Positions 16,752 through 24,942 of a stretch of DNA of 64,000 nucleotides are shown here, in pieces. The position numbers and the translations under genes were made by a program. The notes beneath the pieces were generated by a model. It was not told where the DNA came from. It made no database searches and saw only the letters and a program-made list of their open reading frames with translations. The DNA comes from Achromobacter pulmonis (GTDB lineage: Bacteria > Pseudomonadota > Gammaproteobacteria > Burkholderiales > Burkholderiaceae_B), in the NCBI RefSeq assembly GCF_902859765.1, contig NZ_CADIJV010000011.1, positions 81,261 through 145,260 of the forward strand, in the 5' to 3' direction. Numbering within the stretch: position 1 is the first letter of the stretch; each line of letters opens with the position of its first letter.

Positions 16752-18137
16752 TCAGATGATCTCGAAATAGCGGGCCAGTTCCCAATCGGTGACGTGGCGG
16801 CGGAACTGACGTTCTTCCCATTCGCGCGTGGCGGCGTAGTGCTCGACGAAAGCATCGCCGAACAGCTCGCGCGCCGCCTCCGACTGCCGCAGGCGCTGCG
16901 CCGCCTCCCACAACGTGGTGGGCAACCGCAGGTGTTCGGGGAACTGCTGCGTGTAGGCGTTGCCCTGCACCATCGGTTCGGGTTCGAGGCCCTGCTCGAT
17001 ACCGTACAGGCCCGACGCCAGCGCGGCGGACAGCGCCAGATACGGATTGGCGTCGGCCGAGCCGATGCGCACTTCGACGCGTTGCGACTTGTCGCTGCCG
17101 GGAATCAGGCGCAGCGCGGTAGTGCGGTTTTCCATACCCCAGGTGGCGTCCAGCGGCGCCCAGTAGCCCGGCACCAGGCGTGAATAGCTGTTGATGGTCT
17201 GCGCGTAGAGCGCCATGAATTCGGGCAGGTAGCGCTGCACGCCGGCCATGAAGGCCGTCTGCGTCGCGCTCATGCCGTGCGGGCGCGATTCATCGTAGAA
17301 CGCCGAGCGGCCGCTGGTGCGGTCGCGTAGCGACAGGTGGATGTGGCCGCTCTGGCCGGGATGATCGTGCGACCACTTCGCCATGAAGGTGGCCATCAGG
17401 CCGTTCTGCTGTGCCAGCGCCTTGGTGAAGGTCTTGAAGAGGAAGGCCTTGTCGCCAGCGGCGCTAGCCTGGTCGACGGCGATGGCCGCTTCCAGCACGC
17501 CGGGCCCGGTCTCGGTATGCAGGCCTTCGATCGGCATGTCCATGCGCTCGCACATGTCGAGCAGCTTGCGATAGAAATCGCCCTGCACCGTGCTGCGCAG
17601 CATCGAATAGCCGAAGTTGCCGGGGGTCCAGTTCTCCATGTCGCGGTAGTGCTTGGCGCGCACCGAGTGCGGCGTTTCGCGGAACATGAAGAACTCGTAT
17701 TCGAGCGCGGCATAGACCTCGAAGCCCATGCCGGCGGCGCGGTCCAGCGTGCGGTGCAGCAGGCGGCGCGGGCAGATGTCGGCCGCGGGGCCGTCGAATT
17801 CGGCCAGGAAGAGCAGCATGTCTTCGCCGCCGGGCCCCTGCTCCAGCGGCAGCCGGCGGCATGTGCTGGGCACGATGCGCAGCTGCGCGTCGGGATACGC
17901 CGTGTGCCAGCCGGTGTACTTGGCGTTGTCGTAGAGCTGGTCGTCCAGATCCCAGCCGAACACGACGTCGCAGAACGCCAGCCCGCCGCGTAGCGCGGCC
18001 AGGAACTTGTCGCGCCTGACGTACTTGCCCAGCATGACGCCATCGACGTCGGACAGGCCGATCTTGATATGCGAGAGCGTACTGGCCTGGACCAGCCGCT
18101 CCGCGTCTTCCACCGTTGCTACCCCTAGTGCATGCAT
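16752..18137 (-). CDS. Glutamine-synthetase-family gamma-glutamyl-amine ligase
   Basis: 461 residues. Glutamine-synthetase fold motifs are complete: ALEYEFFMF (metal Glu), TETGPGVLEAA, SGHIHLSL, PGYWAPLDA, NRTTALRLI and the terminal GSADANPYLALSAAL. The adenylylation loop of true GlnA (NLYDLPPEE type) is absent. This places it with the PuuA/GlnA-like ligases that attach glutamate to amines such as putrescine or ethanolamine. AAGGTG precedes the ATG. It is followed by ALDH and ADH genes, the usual company of such ligases. A bona fide glutamine synthetase is unlikely. The exact amine is not readable. Confidence 0.85.
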   Translation of the reverse strand: MHALGVATVEDAERLVQASTLSHIKIGLSDVDGVMLGKYVRRDKFLAALRGGLAFCDVVFGWDLDDQLYDNAKYTGWHTAYPDAQLRIVPSTCRRLPLEQGPGGEDMLLFLAEFDGPAADICPRRLLHRTLDRAAGMGFEVYAALEYEFFMFRETPHSVRAKHYRDMENWTPGNFGYSMLRSTVQGDFYRKLLDMCERMDMPIEGLHTETGPGVLEAAIAVDQASAAGDKAFLFKTFTKALAQQNGLMATFMAKWSHDHPGQSGHIHLSLRDRTSGRSAFYDESRPHGMSATQTAFMAGVQRYLPEFMALYAQTINSYSRLVPGYWAPLDATWGMENRTTALRLIPGSDKSQRVEVRIGSADANPYLALSAALASGLYGIEQGLEPEPMVQGNAYTQQFPEHLRLPTTLWEAAQRLRQSEAARELFGDAFVEHYAATREWEERQFRRHVTDWELARYFEII

Positions 18138-18206
18138 GGCTCGTTCACCTTGTCGTGGCTGAAGCGTTGCGTTGACGTGCGGGGTCGCGGGGCGCGGTGT
18201 TTCAGG

Positions 18207-19007
18207 TCACGGCCGCCCCAGCGCCCGCATCGCCTCGCGATGCAGTTGCGGTGTGGCGGCCGCGATCACGCGGCCCTGCGACGCGAGGCCTAACGGCTGC
18301 CCCGACCAATCGGTAATGACGCCGCCCGCGCCTTCGATCACGGGCATCAGCGCCAGATAGTCATAAGGCTGCAGGCCGGCCTCGACCACCAGGTCGACAT
18401 GGCCGCTGGCCAGCAGCCCATAGCTGTAGCAATCGCCACCGTAGCGACGCATGCGCACCGTGCCGGCCAGCGTGTCGAACGCGTCCAGGTCGGGGCCGTC
18501 GAATATGTCGGGCGAGGTGGCGTAGAGGATAGCCTGGTCCAGCTGGGTGCAGGCGCTGACCCGGCAGGGCTCGCCGTTCAGGCGAGCGGGCGAACCGCTG
18601 GCGCCCAGCCAGCGCTCGGCCATCATGGGGATGTCGATCAGTCCCAGCACCGGGCGGCCGCGATGCAGCAGCGCCAGCAATGTGCCCCACAGGGGATTGC
18701 CTGAGATGAAGGCGCGGGTGCCGTCGATGGGATCGAGCGACCACACCCATTCGGCCTCCGCATGGCTGGCGCCGTATTCCTCGCCGAAGATGCCATGGTC
18801 CGGGTAGTGCTGCGCGATGGTCTCGCGCAAGGCTGCCTCGACCTCGCGGTCGGCCCGGGTGACGGGACTTTCGTCCGCTTTGGTTTCCACCGTCAAGGGG
18901 TGGCGGAACCACTGGCGCGACAAAGGCCGGACCTGATCCGCCAGCGTCTGGGCGAACGAGGAAAACACGGCCAATTGCTGCGCGGTAAGCGGCGGCGAAG
19001 TTTGCAT
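18207..19007 (-). CDS. Inositol-monophosphatase-family phosphatase (histidinol-phosphatase-like)
   Basis: 266 residues from MQTSPPLTAQQLAV, with GGAG six bases upstream; longer frames reach into the divergent promoter. Metal-site motifs are GEEYG (near 75), SLDPIDGTRAF (near 90) and YDYLALMPVIEGAGG near the C-terminus. The WSLDPIDGTRAFISG form is typical of the HisN-like branch, which hydrolyses histidinol phosphate or related small phosphomonoesters. No histidine genes are nearby. Beside an ABC importer and an amine ligase it may instead dephosphorylate an imported substrate. The fold call is firm, the substrate is open. Confidence 0.8.
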   Translation of the reverse strand: MQTSPPLTAQQLAVFSSFAQTLADQVRPLSRQWFRHPLTVETKADESPVTRADREVEAALRETIAQHYPDHGIFGEEYGASHAEAEWVWSLDPIDGTRAFISGNPLWGTLLALLHRGRPVLGLIDIPMMAERWLGASGSPARLNGEPCRVSACTQLDQAILYATSPDIFDGPDLDAFDTLAGTVRMRRYGGDCYSYGLLASGHVDLVVEAGLQPYDYLALMPVIEGAGGVITDWSGQPLGLASQGRVIAAATPQLHREAMRALGRP

Positions 19008-19102
19008 GACGAGCTCCGAGGCGTGGCGCGGCGCAGAAAAACCCATGCGATTCGGGTTTTTCCAGTCTAGACACGTTGCCACAAATTTGCAAATATACCT
19101 AA

Positions 19103-19131
19103 AAACGCAACCCGGGAAACGCAACGTTTCC
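19103..19131. promoter_or_regulatory. Repeated motif in the divergent control region, possible DeoR-family operator
   Basis: AAACGCAAC occurs twice as a direct repeat (19103-19111 and 19117-19125), and the second copy is part of a perfect 7-3-7 inverted repeat (19115-19131). It lies between the phosphatase and importer genes. A regulator of the DeoR family is encoded in the importer operon, so it is the natural candidate ligand. This is inference. Confidence 0.45.
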
Positions 19132-19210
19132 TCGCGCAACTTTACCGCCCCGCCGTTCGCAGAAAAGCAGCTCATCGCCGTTGCCGTGTATTCCTTTCCG
19201 GAGTTCCATC

Positions 19211-20221
19211 ATGCAATGTAAGAAGAAGCTTGGTCTTGTGGTTGCAGTAATTTCCCTAGGTTTCGCCCAGGCCGTCCATGCCGGCGCCATCACCGTCTAT
19301 ACCGCGCTGGAGGAAGACGAGATCGCCGCCTACTTGAAGGCGGCCAATGCCGCCATGCCGGACGTGAAGGTGAACGTGCTGCGCCTGTCCACCGGCGATC
19401 TGGGCGCGCGCCTGATCGCCGAGGCGGACAATCCACAGCAGGACGTGATCTGGGGCTTCGCCGTCAGCAACATGTTGGACCCGCGTCTGCAAAAGCTGCT
19501 GGAGCCGTATGCGGCCAAGGGCATCGATACCCTGCCGGCGCAATACAAGGCCGCCGACAACAAGTGGTTCGCCGCCACCGGCTATGTGGCCGCGTTCTGC
19601 GTCAACACCGACCGGCTCAAGTCGAAGAACCTGCCGCTGCCAACCTCGTGGGAGGATCTGACCAAGCCGGTCTACAAGGGCGAGATTGTCATCCCCAGCC
19701 CGGCGGCATCCGGCACCGGCTATCTGCAGATCGTGGCATTGCTGCAGGGGCTGGGCGCCGAGAAAGGCTGGGCGCTGCTCAAGGACTTGGACAAGAACGT
19801 AGCGCAGTACACGTCGTCGGGCTCGCGCCCCTGCAAGATGGCGCGCGCCGGCGAGTATGCAATCGGCGTGTCGTTCGCGTTTCCGGCGATGCAGTCGATC
19901 GAGGAGGGCTTTCCGGTGAAGATGGTGATCCCGTCGAAATGGGTCGGCTATGAACTCGAAGCCTCCGGCCTCATGAAGACCGCCAAGAATCCCGCGGATG
20001 CCAAGCGTTTCCTCGACTGGACGCTGTCGGCGCAGGCCGGCGAGCTGTACAGCAAGTACAAGGAACTGGTGACGATCCCGGGCGCCGCCCCCAACAAGGC
20101 GGCCGAGGCCGCGGGCCTGCCCAAGGACCTGACCGCCGTGCTGTACCCGGTGGACTTCCAGAAATCGGCGGCGGAACGCGACACCACCATCAAGACCTGG
20201 CAGGAAACCATCAAACGCTGA
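19211..20221 (+). CDS. ABC transporter periplasmic substrate-binding protein (FbpA/PhnS-like)
   Basis: 336 residues from ATG at 19211, eight bases after GGAG. A signal peptide (MQCKKKLGLVVAVISLGFA, cleavage after AVHA) exports it to the periplasm. The mature protein has the two-lobe extracellular solute-binding fold of the iron(III)/2-aminoethylphosphonate/hexose-phosphate group: ITVYTALEEDEI near the start and the PSPAASGTGYL ligand-loop motif in the middle. Tyrosine-rich iron ligation typical of FbpA is not evident. It heads an operon with an ATPase, a fused permease and a DeoR regulator, an order seen in putative aminoethylphosphonate importers. Confidence 0.85.
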   Translation: MQCKKKLGLVVAVISLGFAQAVHAGAITVYTALEEDEIAAYLKAANAAMPDVKVNVLRLSTGDLGARLIAEADNPQQDVIWGFAVSNMLDPRLQKLLEPYAAKGIDTLPAQYKAADNKWFAATGYVAAFCVNTDRLKSKNLPLPTSWEDLTKPVYKGEIVIPSPAASGTGYLQIVALLQGLGAEKGWALLKDLDKNVAQYTSSGSRPCKMARAGEYAIGVSFAFPAMQSIEEGFPVKMVIPSKWVGYELEASGLMKTAKNPADAKRFLDWTLSAQAGELYSKYKELVTIPGAAPNKAAEAAGLPKDLTAVLYPVDFQKSAAERDTTIKTWQETIKR

Positions 20222-20272
20222 CGGCGCGCGCGGCCGGCGCCGCCGGCCGCCACGCCACCGCCTGGAGTGGCC

Positions 20273-21280
20273 ATGTACCTGGAATTGCGCGGAATCCGCA
20301 AGACCTTCGACGGCGCGGTGGCGCTGGAAGGCATCGACCTGTCCGTCGGCGAGCACGAATTCGTCTGCCTGCTGGGCCCCAGCGGCTGCGGCAAGACGAC
20401 CCTGCTGCGCATCGTCGCCGGGCTGCTGCCCTTCGACAGCGGTACCCTCACGCTGGGCGGACGCGACCTGTCGGCGCTGCCCGCGCGCAAACGCGGCTTC
20501 GGCATCGTGTTCCAGTCGTATTCGCTGTTCCCCAACATGACCGTCGCCCAGAACGTGGGCTACGGCCTGCGCATCCGCGGCGAAGGCCGCGAGCGCATCG
20601 ACGCGCGCGTGCGCGAATTGCTGGCGCTGATCAAGCTGCCGGATTATGCACAGCGTTATCCCCATCAGTTGTCCGGCGGCCAGCAGCAACGCGTGGCGCT
20701 GGCGCGGGCACTGGCGGTGGATCCCGCGCTGATCCTGCTGGACGAGCCGCTGTCGGCGCTGGATGCGCGCGTGCGCACCGACATGCGCGCCGAGATCCAC
20801 GAGGTGCAGCGTCGCCTGCAGATCCCCACCATCATGGTGACGCACGACCAGGAGGAGGCGCTGACGCTGGCCGACAAGATCGTCTGCATGAACGATGGCC
20901 GCGTCGAACAGGTGGGATCGCCGTCTGACCTGTACCTGCGGCCGCGCACGCGTTTTGTCGCCAACTTCGTCGGCTTGAGCAACCTGTTGCCGACCGACTG
21001 GGTGCGCGAGGCCATGCCAGCGCTGCTGGCGACCCGGCCGGATGGCGCCAGCGAGCGTTTCGAGGCGTGTCTGCGGCCGGAGAGCCTGCGCATCGCCGCC
21101 GATGAACGCGGACCGGGGCGCGTGCGCGAGATGACTTTCATGGGCAACCTGACACGCGTGCGGGTGGACTGGCGGGGCCGCGAATTGCTGGTCGAACAGC
21201 AAGGCGCGGCGGGCCTGTCGCGGGGCACGCCGGTGCGCCTGGACATGGCGCCGGAACAATGCGCCTGGGTTCATGTATGA
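20273..21280 (+). CDS. ABC transporter ATP-binding protein (PotA/FbpC/PhnT type)
   Basis: 335 residues from ATG at 20273, five bases after GGAG; a GTG two codons earlier overlaps the GGAG. Walker A GPSGCGKTT (near 39), signature LSGGQQQRVALARAL, Walker B LILLDEPLSALD and the H-loop TMVTHDQEEA-like segment are intact, followed by a TOBE-type C-terminal domain. It energises the importer formed with the flanking binding protein and permease. The end overlaps the longest possible permease frame by eight bases. Confidence 0.92.
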   Translation: MYLELRGIRKTFDGAVALEGIDLSVGEHEFVCLLGPSGCGKTTLLRIVAGLLPFDSGTLTLGGRDLSALPARKRGFGIVFQSYSLFPNMTVAQNVGYGLRIRGEGRERIDARVRELLALIKLPDYAQRYPHQLSGGQQQRVALARALAVDPALILLDEPLSALDARVRTDMRAEIHEVQRRLQIPTIMVTHDQEEALTLADKIVCMNDGRVEQVGSPSDLYLRPRTRFVANFVGLSNLLPTDWVREAMPALLATRPDGASERFEACLRPESLRIAADERGPGRVREMTFMGNLTRVRVDWRGRELLVEQQGAAGLSRGTPVRLDMAPEQCAWVHV

Positions 21281-21317
21281 ACGTATCCGCCACGCCGATT
21301 CGCGCGGGAGCCCGGAC

Positions 21318-23000
21318 ATGAATACCGCTCGTATCGACGCCACCGCTTCGTCCCGCGCCAGCCGCGCGCCCGCATCGCTGGATCGGCTGTTGCTGTGGGC
21401 CTGCGTCGGCATCCCGATGACGGGCCTGGCGCTGTTTTTCCTGTATCCGTTGGCCACGGTAGGCTGGCGCAGCCTGGTGGAAAAGGACGGCGGCATCGGC
21501 CTGGGCAATTACACCGAGGTGTTCGCCACGCGCGGCATCCTGACCGCCACCGCCAACAGCCTGACGATGAGCGCGGCCACCACCGCCGTCAGCCTGCTGC
21601 TGGGTTTCGCCATTGCCTTCGGCTTGGACCGCAGCCGCATGCGCGGCAAGGCTTTCGTCAAACTGGCGCTGGTGCTGCCGCTGCTGGCGCCGTCGCTGGT
21701 GCAAGGGCTTGGACTGATCTTCATTCTCGGCCGCAATGGCCTGGTGCACCGCTGGACCGGTTGGGAGATCGACATCTACGGCTTCTGGGGACTGCTGATC
21801 TCGAACGTGTTCTATGCCCTGCCCCAGGCCGTGCTGATTCTGCAGGCGGCGCTGCGCAACACCGACGCGCGCTATTACGATGCGGCCGAGGTGATGGGCG
21901 CGTCGAGCCTGCGGCAGTTCTTCGACATCACGCTGCCAAACTGCAGGTTCGGTCTGTTGAGCGCGGCCTTCGTGGTGTTCGTCATCACCATCACCGACTT
22001 CGGCAATGCCGCGGTGATCGGCGGCAACTACCGCGTGCTGGCCACCGAGATCTACAGCCAGGTGTCGGGCCAGATGAATTTCGGCATGGGCTCGGTGGTC
22101 GGCATCCTGCTGCTGCTGCCGTCGCTGATCTCGGTGCAGATCGAGCGCGTGGCCTCGCAGCGCCAGTTCGGCGCCGCCTCGCCCAGCGGCCTGCGCGTGA
22201 CGCCGCAATCGGCGCGCGGGCGCGACCTCGCGTTCACGCTGGGAGTGTCGCTGTGCGCGGGCGCCATCGTGGCGACGGTGGCCACGGTGGTGTTCGCCAG
22301 CTTCATGCGGCTATGGCCGTACCGTATGGAGTGGACCCTGAAGCACTACGACATCACGGTCAGCGGCGGTTATGCGCCACTGTGGACATCGCTGTACCTG
22401 TCGCTGGCGGCCGCGGCCGGTGGCGTGCTGTTGCTGTTCTTCCTGACCTTCGGGGTGTGCCGCATTCCACGTGTCTGGGCCAAACTGGTCTACCTGGTAT
22501 CGGTGCTGCCCGTGGGCGTGCCGGGACTGGTGCTGGGGCTGTCCTATATCTTCGCCTTCAACTCCCCTTCCACGCCGCTCTACGCGCTGTATGGCAGCGC
22601 CGCGCTGATCGCGCTTTGCAACTTCTACCACTATCACACGCAGGGTTTCCTGACGATGATGACCGGCATGCGCGCGGTGCCGCAGGCCCTGGAGGAAGCG
22701 GTGAGCTGCCTGGGCGGCGGCACCGCGCACGTGCTGCGCGACGCGGTGTTGCCGCAAATAGGCGCGACGGTGCTGGGCGTATTCTTCTTCCTGTTCATGC
22801 GTTCCATGGTGACGCTGTCGGCGGTGATATTCCTGGTGACGCCGTCAATCAGCGTGGCGCCCGTTTCCGTACTGCGGCTGGACGAAGCCGGCTTCGTCTC
22901 GCAGGCCGCGGCCTATTCGACGCTTATCATGCTGGTCGTAGGTGGTTCGCTGCTGGCGATGCGCGCGTTGATCGCGCTGCCGGCGCGGCGCCGCAAATAA
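21318..23000 (+). CDS. Fused ABC transporter permease (PhnU-like, two MetI-type domains)
   Basis: 560 residues from ATG 21318, with GGGAG seven bases upstream; an earlier in-frame ATG (21273) overlapping the ATPase stop lacks a clear binding site. About twelve hydrophobic segments form two tandem permease halves, each with an EAA loop (EVMGASSLRQFFDITLP and EEAVSCLGGGTAHVLRDAVLP). A single fused permease with one ATPase and one binding protein is the composition of FbpB-type iron and PhnU-type phosphonate importers. Confidence 0.88.
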   Translation: MNTARIDATASSRASRAPASLDRLLLWACVGIPMTGLALFFLYPLATVGWRSLVEKDGGIGLGNYTEVFATRGILTATANSLTMSAATTAVSLLLGFAIAFGLDRSRMRGKAFVKLALVLPLLAPSLVQGLGLIFILGRNGLVHRWTGWEIDIYGFWGLLISNVFYALPQAVLILQAALRNTDARYYDAAEVMGASSLRQFFDITLPNCRFGLLSAAFVVFVITITDFGNAAVIGGNYRVLATEIYSQVSGQMNFGMGSVVGILLLLPSLISVQIERVASQRQFGAASPSGLRVTPQSARGRDLAFTLGVSLCAGAIVATVATVVFASFMRLWPYRMEWTLKHYDITVSGGYAPLWTSLYLSLAAAAGGVLLLFFLTFGVCRIPRVWAKLVYLVSVLPVGVPGLVLGLSYIFAFNSPSTPLYALYGSAALIALCNFYHYHTQGFLTMMTGMRAVPQALEEAVSCLGGGTAHVLRDAVLPQIGATVLGVFFFLFMRSMVTLSAVIFLVTPSISVAPVSVLRLDEAGFVSQAAAYSTLIMLVVGGSLLAMRALIALPARRRK

Positions 23001-23018
23001 GATTAGGAAGCATCCGAT

Positions 23019-23780
23019 ATGTGGCAAGAAGAGCGGTATCAGAGAATCCGCGCCCTGCTGTCTTCGCTGCAGCAGGTATCGACCGACCGTATCGTCGGTG
23101 AACTGGGCGTATCGCGGGAGACGGTCCGGCGCGATCTGCTGGAACTGGAGGCCATGGGCGAGTTGCGCCGCGTGCATGGCGGCGCCGTGCCGGTGCATAG
23201 CGAGCCGCCGATCACCGAACGCGTGCACACCCGCGTCAAGTACAAGCGCGCCATCGCGCGCGCCGCCGCCGGGTTGGTGGCCAGCGGCCAGACGCTGTTC
23301 CTGGACGCGGGCAGCACCACCAGCACACTGGCCGATGAGCTGGCCAAGCTGAGCGGGCTGACCATCATCACCAATTCATTCGATGTGGCGCTCAAGGTGG
23401 GCGCCGCCGGCCATGGCGCCAACGAACTGATCATGCTGGGAGGCTCGGTGGGCGGCCCGGTCTGCGCCACCGCCGGCGACATCACCATCGCCGAGATCCA
23501 CCGCTACCGCGCCGACGTCGCGCTGCTGTCGCCGGTGGGCGTGGACGCAGAATGCGGCGCCACCAGCTACGACCTGCGCGAGGCCGAAGTGGCCCGCGCC
23601 ATGGCGGCCAACGCCAAGCAGCGCATCCTGCTGGCCGACTTCAGCAAGATCGGCCTGTGCAGCCGGGTGTCGTATTGCGAGGTCAATCGCATCGACCACC
23701 TCATCACCAACACCCAGGCACAGAAGCAGCCTGCGTTCGCGGCCCTGGCGGCCGCGGTCGGCAAGCTGCTGGTGGTATAG
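23019..23780 (+). CDS. DeoR/GlpR-family transcriptional regulator
   Basis: 253 residues. An N-terminal winged helix-turn-helix (QQVSTDRIVGELGVSRETVRRDL, then ELRRVHGGA) is the DeoR hallmark, and a C-terminal sugar-phosphate-isomerase-like sensor domain (LFLDAGSTTSTLADEL; ITNSFDVAL; LLADFSKIG) usually binds phosphorylated metabolites. AGGAAG precedes the ATG. It is 18 bases after the permease and co-transcribed with it, so it likely controls the importer and the divergent catabolic genes. A phosphorylated effector would fit with the phosphatase in the divergent operon. Confidence 0.9.
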   Translation: MWQEERYQRIRALLSSLQQVSTDRIVGELGVSRETVRRDLLELEAMGELRRVHGGAVPVHSEPPITERVHTRVKYKRAIARAAAGLVASGQTLFLDAGSTTSTLADELAKLSGLTIITNSFDVALKVGAAGHGANELIMLGGSVGGPVCATAGDITIAEIHRYRADVALLSPVGVDAECGATSYDLREAEVARAMAANAKQRILLADFSKIGLCSRVSYCEVNRIDHLITNTQAQKQPAFAALAAAVGKLLVV

Positions 23781-23787
23781 CGGCGCG

Positions 23788-24789
23788 TCAGTCGACCGAC
23801 ACCCCCGCCACCTTCACCATGTCGGCCCAGTACGCGGTGTCCTGCTGCAACCGCTTGCCGAACGCGTCGGGCGCACTGCCCACGGGCTGGCTGCCGCCAG
23901 CCCGGATTTTGGCGATCACATTGGGCGACTTCATCGCCTGCGCCACGGCCTGCGCCAGGTAGGCAACACGCTCGGGCGGCGTCCCCGCCGGCGCGAACAG
24001 GCCGTACCAGTCGTCGGCCGTGATGCCATCCATGCCGGCCTGGCCAAGCGTGGGCGCGCCCTTGAAGATGCCGATGCCGTTCTCGTGGCTGAGCGCCAGG
24101 ATGCGCAGCTTGCCGGCCGTGACCATCGGCTCGGCCGAGGCCGGCGAGGTGATCAGCATGTCGACGGTGCCGCCCATCAGGTCGGTGATGGCGGGCGCGG
24201 CGCCGCGATACGGCACGTGCACCAGCTTGACGTTGGCCTTCTGCGACAGCAGCGCCCCCATCAAGTGGCTCATCGTGCCGTTGCCGGGCGTGGCGTAGGT
24301 GATGACGTCCGGCTGCTTGCGCGCGGCGTCCAGGTAGTCGCCCAGCGACTTGTAGGCGCTTTCGCTGCGCGCCACCAGCACCAGCGGCGCCGAGGTGATC
24401 TGCGAGATCGGCACGAAGTCCTTGAGCGGATCGAAACCGACGTTCTTGTACAGGCGCGGGTTGACCGCCATGACGCTGGTCTGCGACATCACCAGCGTAT
24501 AACCGTCAGGCTTGGCGCGCGAGACCTGTGACGTGCCAACGTTGCCGCCGGCGCCGGAGCGGTTTTCCACCACGACGCTCTGGCCGGTGATGACGCCGAG
24601 TTCCTGCGCGATCAGGCGTGCCACGCCATCGTTGCCGCCGCCGGGCGGGAATGGCGACACCACGGTAATGGCCTGCCTGGGATAGTCGGCCAGGGGCGCG
24701 AGCGCCTGGGCATGGGCATTGAGTCCCCACGCCAGGCAGGCCAGGGCGGCGGCGGTCTTGCATGCATGTTGCACGATGTACTTGTTCAT
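23788..24789 (-). CDS. Bug-family (TctC-like) periplasmic solute receptor
   Basis: 333 residues from MNKYIVQHACKTA, with AAGGGG upstream; a signal peptide ends at LNAHAQA. Bug-family features are present: YPRQAITVVSPFPPGGGNDGVARL at the N-terminus of the mature protein, VVENRSGAGGNVGT and PDGYTLVMS. Such receptors bind carboxylates and deliver them to a TctAB membrane partner or act in sensing. No TctA/TctB genes accompany it, so it is an orphan. It ends the sulfur-related operon, 153 bases after the rhodanese gene, and may capture a carboxylated sulfur compound. It converges with the DeoR gene. Confidence 0.9.
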   Translation of the reverse strand: MNKYIVQHACKTAAALACLAWGLNAHAQALAPLADYPRQAITVVSPFPPGGGNDGVARLIAQELGVITGQSVVVENRSGAGGNVGTSQVSRAKPDGYTLVMSQTSVMAVNPRLYKNVGFDPLKDFVPISQITSAPLVLVARSESAYKSLGDYLDAARKQPDVITYATPGNGTMSHLMGALLSQKANVKLVHVPYRGAAPAITDLMGGTVDMLITSPASAEPMVTAGKLRILALSHENGIGIFKGAPTLGQAGMDGITADDWYGLFAPAGTPPERVAYLAQAVAQAMKSPNVIAKIRAGGSQPVGSAPDAFGKRLQQDTAYWADMVKVAGVSVD

Positions 24790-24942
24790 CGGTATTTCCC
24801 CTTGTGGTTGGCGGCCGGATGCTCGGCCGTCCATTGCATTCCGGTTCGCCATGAACCGTCCGCGCCCCGCCGGCAAAGCGCCGGGGCGTGCTGATCGGAT
24901 GAAGCGTTTCACCCGGCCGCCGTGGCGGCCGAGCTGCGATGG

